Shown here: one piece after another, positions 7,671 through 13,995 of the stretch
Layout of the letters: each line of letters begins with the position of its first letter
How positions within the stretch are numbered: the stretch's first letter is position 1
Virus record (IMG/VR): IMGVR_UViG_3300012683_000015
Span: 1 to 38,129 of that record
From: a virus
Direction: 5' to 3' (one strand)
Length of the DNA: 38,129 nt
Notes under the pieces: model-generated
Told to the model about the DNA's origin: nothing
Database searches by the model: none
The model's input: only the letters and a program-made list of their open reading frames with translations
Made by a program: the position numbers and the translations under genes

Positions 7671-8032
7671 GTTGTCCCACAGATAGAGCAACGACGACCG
7701 AAACTGTGTACATCGCAGAAGTGAGGCGGTGATACTTTTACTTCTGCCTTGTGTTCGAACCCAGGCGTAAATTTTCGTGGCTTCGGCCGCTGTGCGAGCC
7801 ACTCGCCTTTTGCGTACGGATTCGACGATAGGAATATGCAATTATGAAATGCTTCTCGCACGGACTTGTCGTACTCGCAGTTTTCAAAATAACAATCGAC
7901 AAAAACAGGGACTCTGGCCTTGTCAACGAAAAGGCGCGCGTCGCGGAACCAGCATAGTTCAAATCTCTCCCGCTCTTGATCTACATAAATATTGCCGCCA
8001 GAAATATCCGCGTACTTGAAGATTATGCTCAT
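7649..8032 (-). CDS. Unknown 127-aa protein with C-terminal CxxC
   Basis: Starts 2 bases after the preceding stop. The N-terminal half has alternating aromatic/hydrophobic and polar residues ('FELCWFRDARLFVDKARV', 'FVDCYFENCEYDK'), which suggests a beta-solenoid or pentapeptide-like fold. The C-terminus has 'HFCDVHSFGRRCSICGTTW', a possible zinc ribbon. No family recognised. Base composition is slightly AT-richer than its neighbours. Confidence 0.7.
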   Translation of the reverse strand: MSIIFKYADISGGNIYVDQERERFELCWFRDARLFVDKARVPVFVDCYFENCEYDKSVREAFHNCIFLSSNPYAKGEWLAQRPKPRKFTPGFEHKAEVKVSPPHFCDVHSFGRRCSICGTTWKGTIE

Positions 8033-8033
8033 C

Positions 8034-8126
8034 TCAATTCCACCACCCGATCGCAGCGCCCGCCGTGTAGCCGAACAGGAACGCGAGCAGCAGGATCACG
8101 GCGTAGGGGAGCCAGCGCAGGGTCAT
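8034..8126 (-). CDS. 30-residue one-helix membrane peptide
   Basis: ATG at 8126 overlaps the upstream TGA (ATGA); TGA at 8034-8036 lies one base before the next ATG. The product is a single hydrophobic helix ('AVILLLAFLFGYTAGAAIGW') after a short 'MTLRWLPY' start. It is supported by the tight spacing on both sides; function unknown. Confidence 0.65.
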   Translation of the reverse strand: MTLRWLPYAVILLLAFLFGYTAGAAIGWWN

Positions 8127-8437
8127 GGGGTCTCGGCCAGCAGTGCGTCGATGCGATTGATCAGCGTCCAGGTTCGCTCATATTCTGGGTTCTCGGCCCA
8201 GAGCATGTGCTGCACGCGCCATGGTCCTATGCCACTTGACCAATTGCCAGCCGTGTTCATGATGGTTCGATATCCGGCCGATTCACCAGCCTTGGGTATT
8301 CCACCGATTGTGCCGGACAACCCCATCGGACCGGGAGTGAAGATCTCGCCGTCTGGTACTTGAATAAGCTTGCTTGGAACGCGCGCATAGATTTCTTCAC
8401 GAGCCTGCTGCAAAAGTGATCTCAAGTGCTCGTTCAT
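8123..8437 (-). CDS. Unknown 104-aa modular early protein
   Basis: Begins 'NEHLRSLLQQAREEI' and ends 'LINRIDALLAETP'. The same two half-motifs (LRxLLxxARE and RIDxxLAE) occur in the protein encoded at 9785-10246, with different sequence between them. The middle is Gly/Pro-rich ('GEIFTPGPMGLSGTIGGIP'). Function unknown. The start ATG overlaps the stop of the double-glycine peptide gene (ATGA). Confidence 0.75.
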   Translation of the reverse strand: MNEHLRSLLQQAREEIYARVPSKLIQVPDGEIFTPGPMGLSGTIGGIPKAGESAGYRTIMNTAGNWSSGIGPWRVQHMLWAENPEYERTWTLINRIDALLAETP

Positions 8438-8559
8438 CTGTTGAATGTCCTGTGGTTAAAGATGATGGGGTCTGGCTGAGTAGTGCCGCCCGTGACCTCG
8501 GAAAGCTGGTCCGATGTAAGTTCGACCAGTTCCACCACCTCAACGACTTTCTCGTCCAT
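8434..8559 (-). CDS. 41-residue peptide with double-glycine (bacteriocin-type) leader
   Basis: ATG at 8559 is preceded by AAGGAG six bases upstream, one of the best ribosome sites of the operon. The TGA at 8434-8436 overlaps the next ATG (ATGA). The first 25 residues end in 'ELTSDQLSEVTGG', matching the class II bacteriocin/microcin leader consensus LSxxELxxIxGG at every key position (Leu-12, Leu-7, Val-4, Gly-2, Gly-1). The remaining 16-residue 'core' (TTQPDPIIFNHRTFNR) is hydrophilic, unlike a classic membrane-active bacteriocin. No transporter/peptidase gene is present. Whether it is processed is unknown. Confidence 0.6.
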   Translation of the reverse strand: MDEKVVEVVELVELTSDQLSEVTGGTTQPDPIIFNHRTFNR

Positions 8560-8938
8560 GTGGTTCTCCTTCAACGCCCTGAATACCCGGCACTGGGTCG
8601 GGCGTTTCCGGTGCCGGTACTAATTCCTCTTCCTGCTCTGGATGTTGTTCGTAGTACCGCTCGCGTACGTATTCTTGCTCAATGTCAATTTGCTCGGCGC
8701 GTCTGCGTTCAGCCATGTGTTGCTGATGCACTTCCTCCTGCCGTTCTTGTTCGCGTTCTTCTTCTCGGCGCTCAATGTTTCTGCGCTCGCGGTCATAAGT
8801 TTCGGTATAGGCTTCCTTGCAGGGATCCGACGTGTGACGGTCGTACATTTCGTAGTCGCGACGATCATACTGTGCGTCTCTGCGAGCTTGGTCTTCGTGC
8901 TCGCGTTCGTTCCAGCAGAAACCGTAATATCGGCTCAT
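8540..8938 (-). CDS. Highly charged Arg/Glu-rich helical protein (132 aa)
   Basis: ATG at 8938 overlaps the upstream TGA. From about residue 10 to 95 the protein is dominated by Arg, Glu, Asp, Gln, His and Tyr ('RDAQYDRRDYEMYDRH', 'ERRNIERREEEREQERQEEV'), predicting a long, possibly single or coiled helix. The acidic, Pro-rich end follows. No known domain. The stop lies 20 bases inside the next gene. Low complexity makes homology unreliable. Confidence 0.72.
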   Translation of the reverse strand: MSRYYGFCWNEREHEDQARRDAQYDRRDYEMYDRHTSDPCKEAYTETYDRERRNIERREEEREQERQEEVHQQHMAERRRAEQIDIEQEYVRERYYEQHPEQEEELVPAPETPDPVPGIQGVEGEPHGRESR

Positions 8939-9201
8939 GTTTCCTCCTTCAGCGTCTCCGGGGCGGGCGGGTCCGGCGACGGTACAAAAGCTATTACGAG
9001 ACGTGCGCATTCCTGAACTATCTGCCAGTCGATGTCGTACTCCATATCCTGTGCGTAGCGGTAACGCTTGTATCCTGCGGCCCACGCTTCGGCGCTTGGC
9101 TCGACTGTCGCTGGCTCGGCTCCATTTATCTTTATTTGCATTACACACATCACCATCAGCCGTTCTTCCAGTTCGGCGACGCGCGTTTCACGGTCATGCA
9201 A
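8935..9201 (-). CDS. Coiled-coil protein (88 aa), possibly the second half of a split gene
   Basis: The only usable start is a TTG at 9201 with no good ribosome site. The frame continues upstream with coiled-coil-like residues ('DDKSVEGRLRQRLHDRETRV') back to the TGA that ends the previous gene, which is in the same frame. So this ORF and 9250-9501 may be one gene divided by a single stop. The C-terminal part ('AWAAGYKRYRYAQDMEYDID') is unassigned. Confidence 0.6.
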   Translation of the reverse strand: MHDRETRVAELEERLMVMCVMQIKINGAEPATVEPSAEAWAAGYKRYRYAQDMEYDIDWQIVQECARLVIAFVPSPDPPAPETLKEET

Positions 9202-9249
9202 GCGCTGACGTAAGCGACCTTCAACGGACTTGTCATCTAAACCAGCAGG

Positions 9250-9501
9250 TCAGACATAAACCAGATCTTCGCCGCGAATCCTTTCGTTTTCTGCATTCAG
9301 CCTCTCAATGTCTTGACAAGCGGCGTTCCAATTCGCGTGCATGTTGGCAAGATCGCCCTGAACAAGTTTCAACTTAGCGTTTAGCTCGGCGCGGGCGGCA
9401 AGGGCGTAGGCGGTGGCCCACTGCTTTAGACGCAGCGTCACCATGTCGGAGGCTTGGAGCGGACACTCTGGCATCGGCGGCAGATCGTCGGCAGGGGTCA
9501 T
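9250..9501 (-). CDS. Small coiled-coil protein (83 aa)
   Basis: ATG at 9501 overlaps the upstream stop. The second half is a clear coiled coil ('ELNAKLKLVQGDLANMHANW', 'DIERLNAENERIRGEDL'). It ends at a TGA followed by C; the same frame then stays open into the next ORF, which resumes coiled-coil sequence within a few codons. Function unknown. Confidence 0.65.
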   Translation of the reverse strand: MTPADDLPPMPECPLQASDMVTLRLKQWATAYALAARAELNAKLKLVQGDLANMHANWNAACQDIERLNAENERIRGEDLVYV

Positions 9502-9788
9502 GGCTTCTCCGGAGGCTTCGGTGCTGCGGCGACCACAACGGATTCGCGCGGGTCGCCTAGAACGTACTGTTGCAGCCGCGCTATCTGCGTTTGGTGCTCT
9601 CTGATCATGTGCAAGGCTTCTGACACATTGCGCGGCTCCTTCGGCACTAGCACGAATCGGTCGCGCTGGGCGAGGGCGGCATCTAGAGTGTTGAGGTCAG
9701 GCTCGTCGCTATGGACATACTTACGCAGCTTTTGCAGCAGCCCCCAAATGTCTGGCACGTTCTGCACATCGGGTTGGGAGGTCATCAC
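9498..9788 (-). CDS. Unknown modular early protein (96 aa)
   Basis: GTG at 9788 overlaps the upstream TGA; an ATG follows directly. It shares 'PDIWGLLQ' and '(F/W)xLVPxEP' with the protein at 12024-12323, so the two are partial paralogues. Proteins with this LVPxEP motif are frequent in phage early operons and have no known function. The C-terminus is Pro/Ala-rich. Confidence 0.7.
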   Translation of the reverse strand: MMTSQPDVQNVPDIWGLLQKLRKYVHSDEPDLNTLDAALAQRDRFVLVPKEPRNVSEALHMIREHQTQIARLQQYVLGDPRESVVVAAAPKPPEKP

Positions 9789-10246
9789 ACTCTCCCATCC
9801 TCAAAGCGACCTTCTTGCGTGTCAATCTCAGGTTCCCCCTTCCGCTCGATGGCAGCGTCGATGGCTGCATCCCAGGTGGTCCCGTAATTTCCTGTGATGG
9901 TGTAAATGTGCTTGCCGTCTGCTTGATCACGTAACCACCGATACCTCGCCGCGTCCCTCGCCTCAGACGGGCTGGCCGGGGGCGGGGCGATGGCGTAGAG
10001 CGGTACGAGGATAGGCAAGTCTTTATCGATATCGTGCTGCTGTGTTGACCAGACTTCAGCCGGCTCGTTCACATGTAAGGTCTCCAGATCATCTGGATGA
10101 ATCCACGCCACTGGCTCCGGCGCGGGCTCGGCCAGGGCGGTGTCGATGCGATTACGCAGAGAGTCCGGCTTTTCGGTAATCGAAAGCGGAGGATCCGCCA
10201 TCCACTCGCGCGCCTCCCGCAGCAACTCCCTCAAGTCCTCGCTCAC
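9785..10246 (-). CDS. Unknown modular early protein (153 aa)
   Basis: GTG at 10246 overlaps the preceding stop (GTGA); upstream in-frame Met codons lie inside the neighbouring gene. Visible modules in order: 'LRELLREAREW...RIDTALAEP' (residues ~5-45), 'EPVAWIHPDDLE...LVPLYAIAPPP' (~47-95) and 'DAARYRWLRDQADGK...WDAAIDAAIE' (~100-140). All three are recurring phage modules of unknown function; the first also occurs at 8123-8437 and the third at 12727-13101. Confidence 0.72.
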   Translation of the reverse strand: MSEDLRELLREAREWMADPPLSITEKPDSLRNRIDTALAEPAPEPVAWIHPDDLETLHVNEPAEVWSTQQHDIDKDLPILVPLYAIAPPPASPSEARDAARYRWLRDQADGKHIYTITGNYGTTWDAAIDAAIERKGEPEIDTQEGRFEDGRV

Positions 10247-10449
10247 CCCGCCGCCCTCCACCGATACGATTCCGTCCAGGTCGCGCCCAGCTCGTTGAAC
10301 GTGCTCTTCGCGATCGTGAAGCTCTTGGTCACGCGATGCCATTCCTCCGACCGCTCGGTCCGGACGAACTGGTACTCGGCCCCGATCTTCGCCAGCGGCG
10401 TGTTGCGCAGCGGGTGCTCGGGTGGCAGGGCGGAGAGGGAAGTGGTCAC
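10243..10449 (-). CDS. Unknown 68-aa protein downstream of the NinB-like gene
   Basis: GTG at 10449 overlaps the ninB-like TGA (GTGA) and the stop overlaps the next GTG. The protein is compact and soluble ('GAEYQFVRTERSEEWHRVTK'), with an Arg/Trp-rich end. No family recognised. Its position suggests a link to recombination or replication, but this is only context. Confidence 0.65.
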   Translation of the reverse strand: MTTSLSALPPEHPLRNTPLAKIGAEYQFVRTERSEEWHRVTKSFTIAKSTFNELGATWTESYRWRAAG

Positions 10450-10838
10450 GTCAGTTCTATTCCGAGCTCGCTCGTTGCATACGCCTCGATTTTCTCGATG
10501 TAGCGCGAGAACTCGGCCACCGTCAGGCTCTTCGTTGACGCCGGATACGGCCCCGACGGGCTCTCGATCTTCGGCAGGTACAGCGCCCGGAAGTGCTCGT
10601 GCCATGCGTCGCGGCTGAACTGCCTGCCGTCCAGCCATGCGTTGTCGCTGATGTCCGACAGCAGCGCCCAGTAGAGGCGGTTCTGATCCAGCGAGCGCTT
10701 GTCGGACTCCGCGCCTAACTGGCACGTCATCGGGTGGCCGCTCTGAGCCATGGCACGCCAGTTGCCGCGGATCACGGCCAGCACGCGCTCCAGGATCAGC
10801 GGATCGCGGATCACGTAGCTCTGTGCGAACTGGCTCAT
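10446..10838 (-). CDS. ninB: NinB-like recombination protein (130 aa)
   Basis: Contains the NinB signature 'KRSLDQNRLYWALLSDIS' near residues 47-64 and the family's later 'HEHFRALYLP' and 'LTVAEFSRYIEKIEAYA' segments. Lambda NinB (Orf) is a DNA-binding recombination mediator that acts with single-strand annealing systems. The ATG at 10838 overlaps the recT TGA (ATGA), which also supports a joint recombination function; longer in-frame extensions upstream lie inside recT and are rejected. Confidence 0.85.
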   Translation of the reverse strand: MSQFAQSYVIRDPLILERVLAVIRGNWRAMAQSGHPMTCQLGAESDKRSLDQNRLYWALLSDISDNAWLDGRQFSRDAWHEHFRALYLPKIESPSGPYPASTKSLTVAEFSRYIEKIEAYATSELGIELT

Positions 10839-11620
10839 TCGGCTTGAGCCTGAACGTCCGTGACTACGCCGTTCTGTCGGCGTTTTTCGCCTTCCTTTTT
10901 CAAGGCGCTGCGCGTCTTGCTGTTGGGCGAGAGCACGTTCCACAGCGCCAGGCGCTGTTCCTGGTCCAGGTTCTGGTCCTCCATGTGCTCGTAAGCGCCG
11001 AATGGATTGTTATCGACCTCGACCATCTGCACGAGGTTTGCCGCCAGCTCGCGCAACGAAACCATCTGGTCCGGGTTCTCTTCTGCCCAGTCGCCGAGCG
11101 CGTTCTTGACCGGGTTGATGGCCTTTTCCTCCTTCGGAGTCTCGAACTGCTGCACCTCCTCAGGAACGTAAAAACCGCCCGTAGCGCCCGGGAAACAGGC
11201 CCGCACGCCCTCGCTGATTACCCTGGCCCTGAGCATCTGCCTCGGATATTTGGCCCACATGCTGCCTTCCTTGCCGGTCAGCTGGGCAGCCTTGGCGCGG
11301 CGCATGTCCCAGTCGATTTCGACCGAGCCGCCTTGCGGATGCGTGAACACTGCCGATACTTTCTCGTCCGTCATGCTCGTCCATCTGACGGAACCGCCGG
11401 CGCTCTGAAAACGCGCCAGGATGGCATCGGCCTTCAGGGCAGGGCGTCCCTGGATGATGTTGAAGTCCATGGCGACCGAAGCCGGATGCCTTCCTTCGGC
11501 CTGGGCCACGAGCATCAACGCGAGCGCCTGCTCCGAAGTTTTTATACCGAAGAGGCCGGACTTGGCGACGGCCGCGGCCATCGTCTGGATATCGGTTACT
11601 GGAATCAGATCGGTTGCCAT
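10835..11620 (-). CDS. recT: RecT-family single-strand DNA annealing protein (261 aa)
   Basis: Promotes annealing of complementary single strands during phage recombination. Family features seen: 'QALALMLVAQAEGRHPASVA' with 'FNIIQGRPALKADAILARFQ' (residues ~31-71), a central beta region, and 'MWAKYPRQMLRARVISEGVR' (~120-140) as in RecT/Bet-type proteins. The start has a near-perfect ribosome site (GGAGGTGAGAA-ATG). No partner exonuclease (RecE, Exo or YqaJ type) was recognised in the window. It lies downstream of a folded RNA with its own promoter, which may control its expression. Confidence 0.87.
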   Translation of the reverse strand: MATDLIPVTDIQTMAAAVAKSGLFGIKTSEQALALMLVAQAEGRHPASVAMDFNIIQGRPALKADAILARFQSAGGSVRWTSMTDEKVSAVFTHPQGGSVEIDWDMRRAKAAQLTGKEGSMWAKYPRQMLRARVISEGVRACFPGATGGFYVPEEVQQFETPKEEKAINPVKNALGDWAEENPDQMVSLRELAANLVQMVEVDNNPFGAYEHMEDQNLDQEQRLALWNVLSPNSKTRSALKKEGEKRRQNGVVTDVQAQAE

Positions 11621-11623
11621 TTC

Positions 11624-11824
11624 TCACCTCCACGAAGTCATAGATCTACCCGGGGTGAGGGGGTTTGCCCTTGCCCTTGGCAGTGCATCGGATCTGACGG
11701 TCGATTGTTCGTCATGGCTGCCGGTCTTGGTCACTTTCAGCCGAGACGCCGTGCGCAGGAACCACCGCACACGGAACAGGCGATTGGGTGGATCGCCCCG
11801 GCGACTCTTCTGACGGCGGCTCAT
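11624..11824 (-). CDS. Doubtful Arg-rich ORF between the structured RNA and recT (66 aa)
   Basis: An ATG at 11824 opens a 66-codon frame ending 3 bases before the recT ATG, with its last codons forming the recT ribosome site. The product is strongly basic and Ser/Thr-rich. There is no good ribosome site and no recognisable domain. It could be a leader peptide that couples recT translation, or just untranslated leader. The remainder of the 11621-12023 gap holds the folded RNA described separately. Confidence 0.3.
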   Translation of the reverse strand: MSRRQKSRRGDPPNRLFRVRWFLRTASRLKVTKTGSHDEQSTVRSDALPRARANPLTPGRSMTSWR

Positions 11825-11865
11825 CGCTGGCCCGTTACCTGACGTGTGTCGGACGGCCGAAAATG

Positions 11866-11993
11866 AAAAAGCCCGGGAGAGCGGCGTGCTGAAGAGTCAC
11901 CTTCAGCGCACTCGACATGGCGCTAGGGGCATGTCGACTGCTTGCCGCCCTTCCGGGCTTTCCTAGCGTCTTTTGCCGAGTGACAAATTCGGC
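11866..11993 (-). ncRNA. Folded small RNA upstream of recT, C4-antisense-like
   Basis: On the minus strand the predicted RNA has an 18-pair outer helix (11944-11961 with 11868-11885; 16 Watson-Crick pairs, one G-U, one mismatch) enclosing two hairpins: 8 perfect pairs (11930-11937/11912-11919, loop CCCCTAGCGC) and 9 pairs (11901-11909/11886-11894, loop GTGACT). Both loops are complementary to the 5' leader: CCTAGCG with CGCTAGG (11962-11968) and GTGAC with GTCAC (11980-11984). The 3' side ends in CCCGGGCTTTTT, a terminator-like U tract. C4 RNAs of phages P1/P7 likewise present loop sequences complementary to leader sites. Identity as C4 is inference. Confidence 0.65.
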
Positions 11994-11999
11994 GCACTG

Positions 12000-12027
12000 A
12001 TTATCCACTTTCCTATCCTCCCGTCAA
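12000..12027 (-). promoter_or_regulatory. Sigma70-type promoter for the folded RNA and recT operon
   Basis: On the minus strand TTGACG (12022-12027), 16 bases, then GATAAT (12000-12005); each hexamer matches consensus at 5 of 6 bases. The expected start is near 11993, just before the folded RNA. The -35 box overlaps the stop codon of the upstream gene (TGTTGACGG), so it sits exactly at the gene boundary. Confidence 0.7.
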
Positions 12028-12323
12028 CACGATTTCTTCGGCGTAGGCGCCGCGGCTAGCATGGCTCGATAGCAAGCATCAGCGATTGCTTTCCGACTTC
12101 CTTCCGCCGGAAACTGCATGATGGCTCTGTCCATTGAAGCCAGTCCATTGGCACGCATCACGTCGTCGGGCTCCCGCGGCACCAACTGCCAGCGATATTG
12201 ATCCGCGACGGCGTTCGACAGTGCCATCGAGAGCGGTCCGCCGTTCGATGAATCAACCCATTCGTCGATGAACTGCTTGGCCTCTTGCAGCAGTCCCCAA
12301 ATGTCAGGCGGTTTTTCGCTCAT
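12024..12323 (-). CDS. Unknown modular early protein (99 aa)
   Basis: ATG at 12323 overlaps the upstream TGA. It has 'PPDIWGLLQEAKQFIDEW' followed by 'YRWQLVPREPDDVMRANGLA' and 'CYRAMLAAAPTP'. The LVPREP...YRAMLAAAP pattern recurs in many phage early proteins of unknown role. The N-terminal half is paralogous to the protein at 9498-9788. The end of this gene carries the -35 box of the internal promoter. Confidence 0.72.
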   Translation of the reverse strand: MSEKPPDIWGLLQEAKQFIDEWVDSSNGGPLSMALSNAVADQYRWQLVPREPDDVMRANGLASMDRAIMQFPAEGSRKAIADACYRAMLAAAPTPKKSC

Positions 12324-12730
12324 TCCGCCGCCTCGCAAGCCGCTTCGGGCGCCGACAGGTTGACAGATTCGATATCTTGCAAGATCTCGCGGTTGACAGA
12401 TTCCCGCTTCTGCAAGGTTGCCAGCGGACTCACAGCGCTGCGCCTGAACTCGATGCCCTTGCGCTCGCCCTTCCTGCGGTCGTTCAGCCAGATCGGGTCG
12501 AGGATCAGGCAGGGCTTGAACGTGCCGTCATCGCGCTCGCTCATTGTGATGCCGGCGCGGATCGACGGCTCATTGCGGGCTAGGCGACGCATGATCTGCG
12601 CGTCGAAACCGTCGATGCATTGCCGATAGTCGACATGGAACCCGTGAGCGGTGCCTTTTCGCACGTACATGTACCAGAACTCGTCTGAGCCTTCGTTGAT
12701 CGCACGGGTGACAGATTCGACGATGGTCAC
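12320..12730 (-). CDS. Unknown 136-aa protein
   Basis: ATG at 12730 overlaps the upstream stop (ATGA). The product is soluble, with 'DEFWYMYVRKGTAHGFHVDY' at the start, a central Arg-rich part ('PIWLNDRRKGERKGIEFRR') and a Ser/Ala/Glu-rich end. No domain recognised. Placed between modular early proteins. Confidence 0.7.
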   Translation of the reverse strand: MTIVESVTRAINEGSDEFWYMYVRKGTAHGFHVDYRQCIDGFDAQIMRRLARNEPSIRAGITMSERDDGTFKPCLILDPIWLNDRRKGERKGIEFRRSAVSPLATLQKRESVNREILQDIESVNLSAPEAACEAAE

Positions 12731-13101
12731 GTTCCCTCCTTGATGGCGGCGTCGTTTCTTGACTTCATGATGCGATCCATCATCGTGTCAAGCGATTTAG
12801 CGGTTCCCTTTCCATCTGCAAGAAGCCGCCACAGGTGCGCCATTCCTTGGGGATCTGTGAGTCCATAGCGCCACCTCGCCGCATCCTTCGCATCTTGTTC
12901 ACTCGGCGCGGCCGTTTCGATCTTTGTCGCTTCGTCTTCGTCATGAGTCATCAATATCAGTTTGACCTGCACAGGATCCATGCTGAAGTTCTGCGCGAGT
13001 TGTGCGTCGCTGTAACCAAACTCGTCACGACTCCACGCAAGTGCTTTCATACGAGCTTGCAAGAATGCTTCCCACGGATGCACTGACGGCCTGCTCGTCA
13101 T
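12727..13101 (-). CDS. Unknown modular early protein (124 aa)
   Basis: ATG at 13101 overlaps the stop of the TIM-barrel gene (ATGA). The first half contains 'EFGYSDAQLAQNFSMDPVQV', which could be a helix-turn-helix-like or simply helical segment. The second half has 'DAKDAARWRYGL', a variant of the DAARYRWLR module also present at 9785-10246. Function unknown. Confidence 0.7.
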   Translation of the reverse strand: MTSRPSVHPWEAFLQARMKALAWSRDEFGYSDAQLAQNFSMDPVQVKLILMTHDEDEATKIETAAPSEQDAKDAARWRYGLTDPQGMAHLWRLLADGKGTAKSLDTMMDRIMKSRNDAAIKEGT

Positions 13102-13784
13102 TCGAATATCCTCGACTGCGTTTCGATCAATTTCCATGTGCGCGGCGCCTGCGCAGCATCGATACGCTTCGCCTTGCAATTGGCGCAGCCGGTGTCTCGC
13201 TTGAAGTTCTGTCCGACGTTCGTCGAATCCGCCGATGCAAGCGGCCACGGGCCTTCGACCTGCCCAAGCATGCGAAGACCGTGCATCCACGGAAGGCGAA
13301 TCCTTCTGCGACTTAGCGCATTGAACGCCTCGTCCATGCGCGCGCACCAGTTCGGTGAGCCAATTTCCCAGTAAGCTCCGCTTGATCCCAAGCAGACGCG
13401 CGGCCAGTGATCGGACAGTTCGAGCAGCCAATCGATCGATAGGCCAAGGTGCCAGACCGGTGCGCCGAGCAGCTGCCAGAATGGCCACGTATGAGTGAAG
13501 ACGCGTTGCCGTCCAATGTCGCCGTCGATCACGTCCGGAATTACAGCCCAATGCGGATGCTGAAGAATCGGTTCGAGCCAGCGGTAATAGTTCATCACGT
13601 CGAGCTGACCGCCGCCGCGCTTGAACAAAGAGAAGGCGCCGTTATCGAACAGTACTGATTGCCCAATGCGCAGCACTACATCGAGGTCGTCTGGACGCGC
13701 GAAGGACACGCAGAAATGACAGCCGGCCATCGCGAGTAGTTCAACCCGCGGAGTGATCGGAGTGCCGTGATAATGGATCGTCAT
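13098..13784 (-). CDS. Candidate TGT/DpdA-like TIM-barrel protein (228 aa)
   Basis: Starts 1 base after the preceding stop. The motif 'VLFDNGAFS' (about residues 44-52) resembles the DSGGFQ/DSGAFS segment that carries the catalytic Asp of tRNA-guanine transglycosylases and of DpdA, the phage/bacterial enzyme inserting 7-deazaguanine into DNA. 'HWAVIPDVIDGD', 'GAPVWHLG' and 'PRVCLGSSGAYWEIGSPNW' follow in barrel-like order, and Cys200/Cys203 near the end may bind metal. The second acidic catalytic residue could not be assigned. No preQ0-synthesis genes are in the window. The family link is tentative; an unrelated TIM barrel is possible. Confidence 0.5.
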   Translation of the reverse strand: MTIHYHGTPITPRVELLAMAGCHFCVSFARPDDLDVVLRIGQSVLFDNGAFSLFKRGGGQLDVMNYYRWLEPILQHPHWAVIPDVIDGDIGRQRVFTHTWPFWQLLGAPVWHLGLSIDWLLELSDHWPRVCLGSSGAYWEIGSPNWCARMDEAFNALSRRRIRLPWMHGLRMLGQVEGPWPLASADSTNVGQNFKRDTGCANCKAKRIDAAQAPRTWKLIETQSRIFE

Positions 13785-13785
13785 C

Positions 13786-13995
13786 TCACCGTGTCCCGTG
13801 TACGACCCTTAGCCGCTTCTTGACCTGCTCGACCGCGCTCGCGAACGACGGCCGCATCCTTGAGCGGACTCGTACGCAGGTGGCTCGCACGTCGACCAGG
13901 GCGAACACTGAATGGTGCGGGCGCTTCTCCAGCCGATAGTCGGCGTGGAAGACGTAGCCGACGCCGAGGTAGGATTTGGCTTGATCGATGTTCAC
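13786..13995 (-). CDS. Unknown 69-aa basic protein
   Basis: GTG at 13995 overlaps the upstream TGA (GTGA), which decides the start; upstream codons of the same frame lie inside the neighbouring gene. The protein has 'YLGVGYVFHADYRLEKRPHH' and a very basic end ('RVRSRMRPSFASAVEQVKKR'). The high charge suggests nucleic-acid contact, but no domain is recognised. Confidence 0.65.
   Translation of the reverse strand: MNIDQAKSYLGVGYVFHADYRLEKRPHHSVFALVDVRATCVRVRSRMRPSFASAVEQVKKRLRVVHGTR

Noticed and set aside
8374-9213. 279-codon plus-strand ORF across the leftward operon
   Set aside because: It lies opposite at least four tightly coupled minus-strand genes, including the charged protein and double-glycine peptide; no domain recognised.
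10823-11842. 339-codon plus-strand ORF opposite recT
   Set aside because: RecT on the minus strand has clear family motifs and an excellent ribosome site; the plus frame is a shadow.
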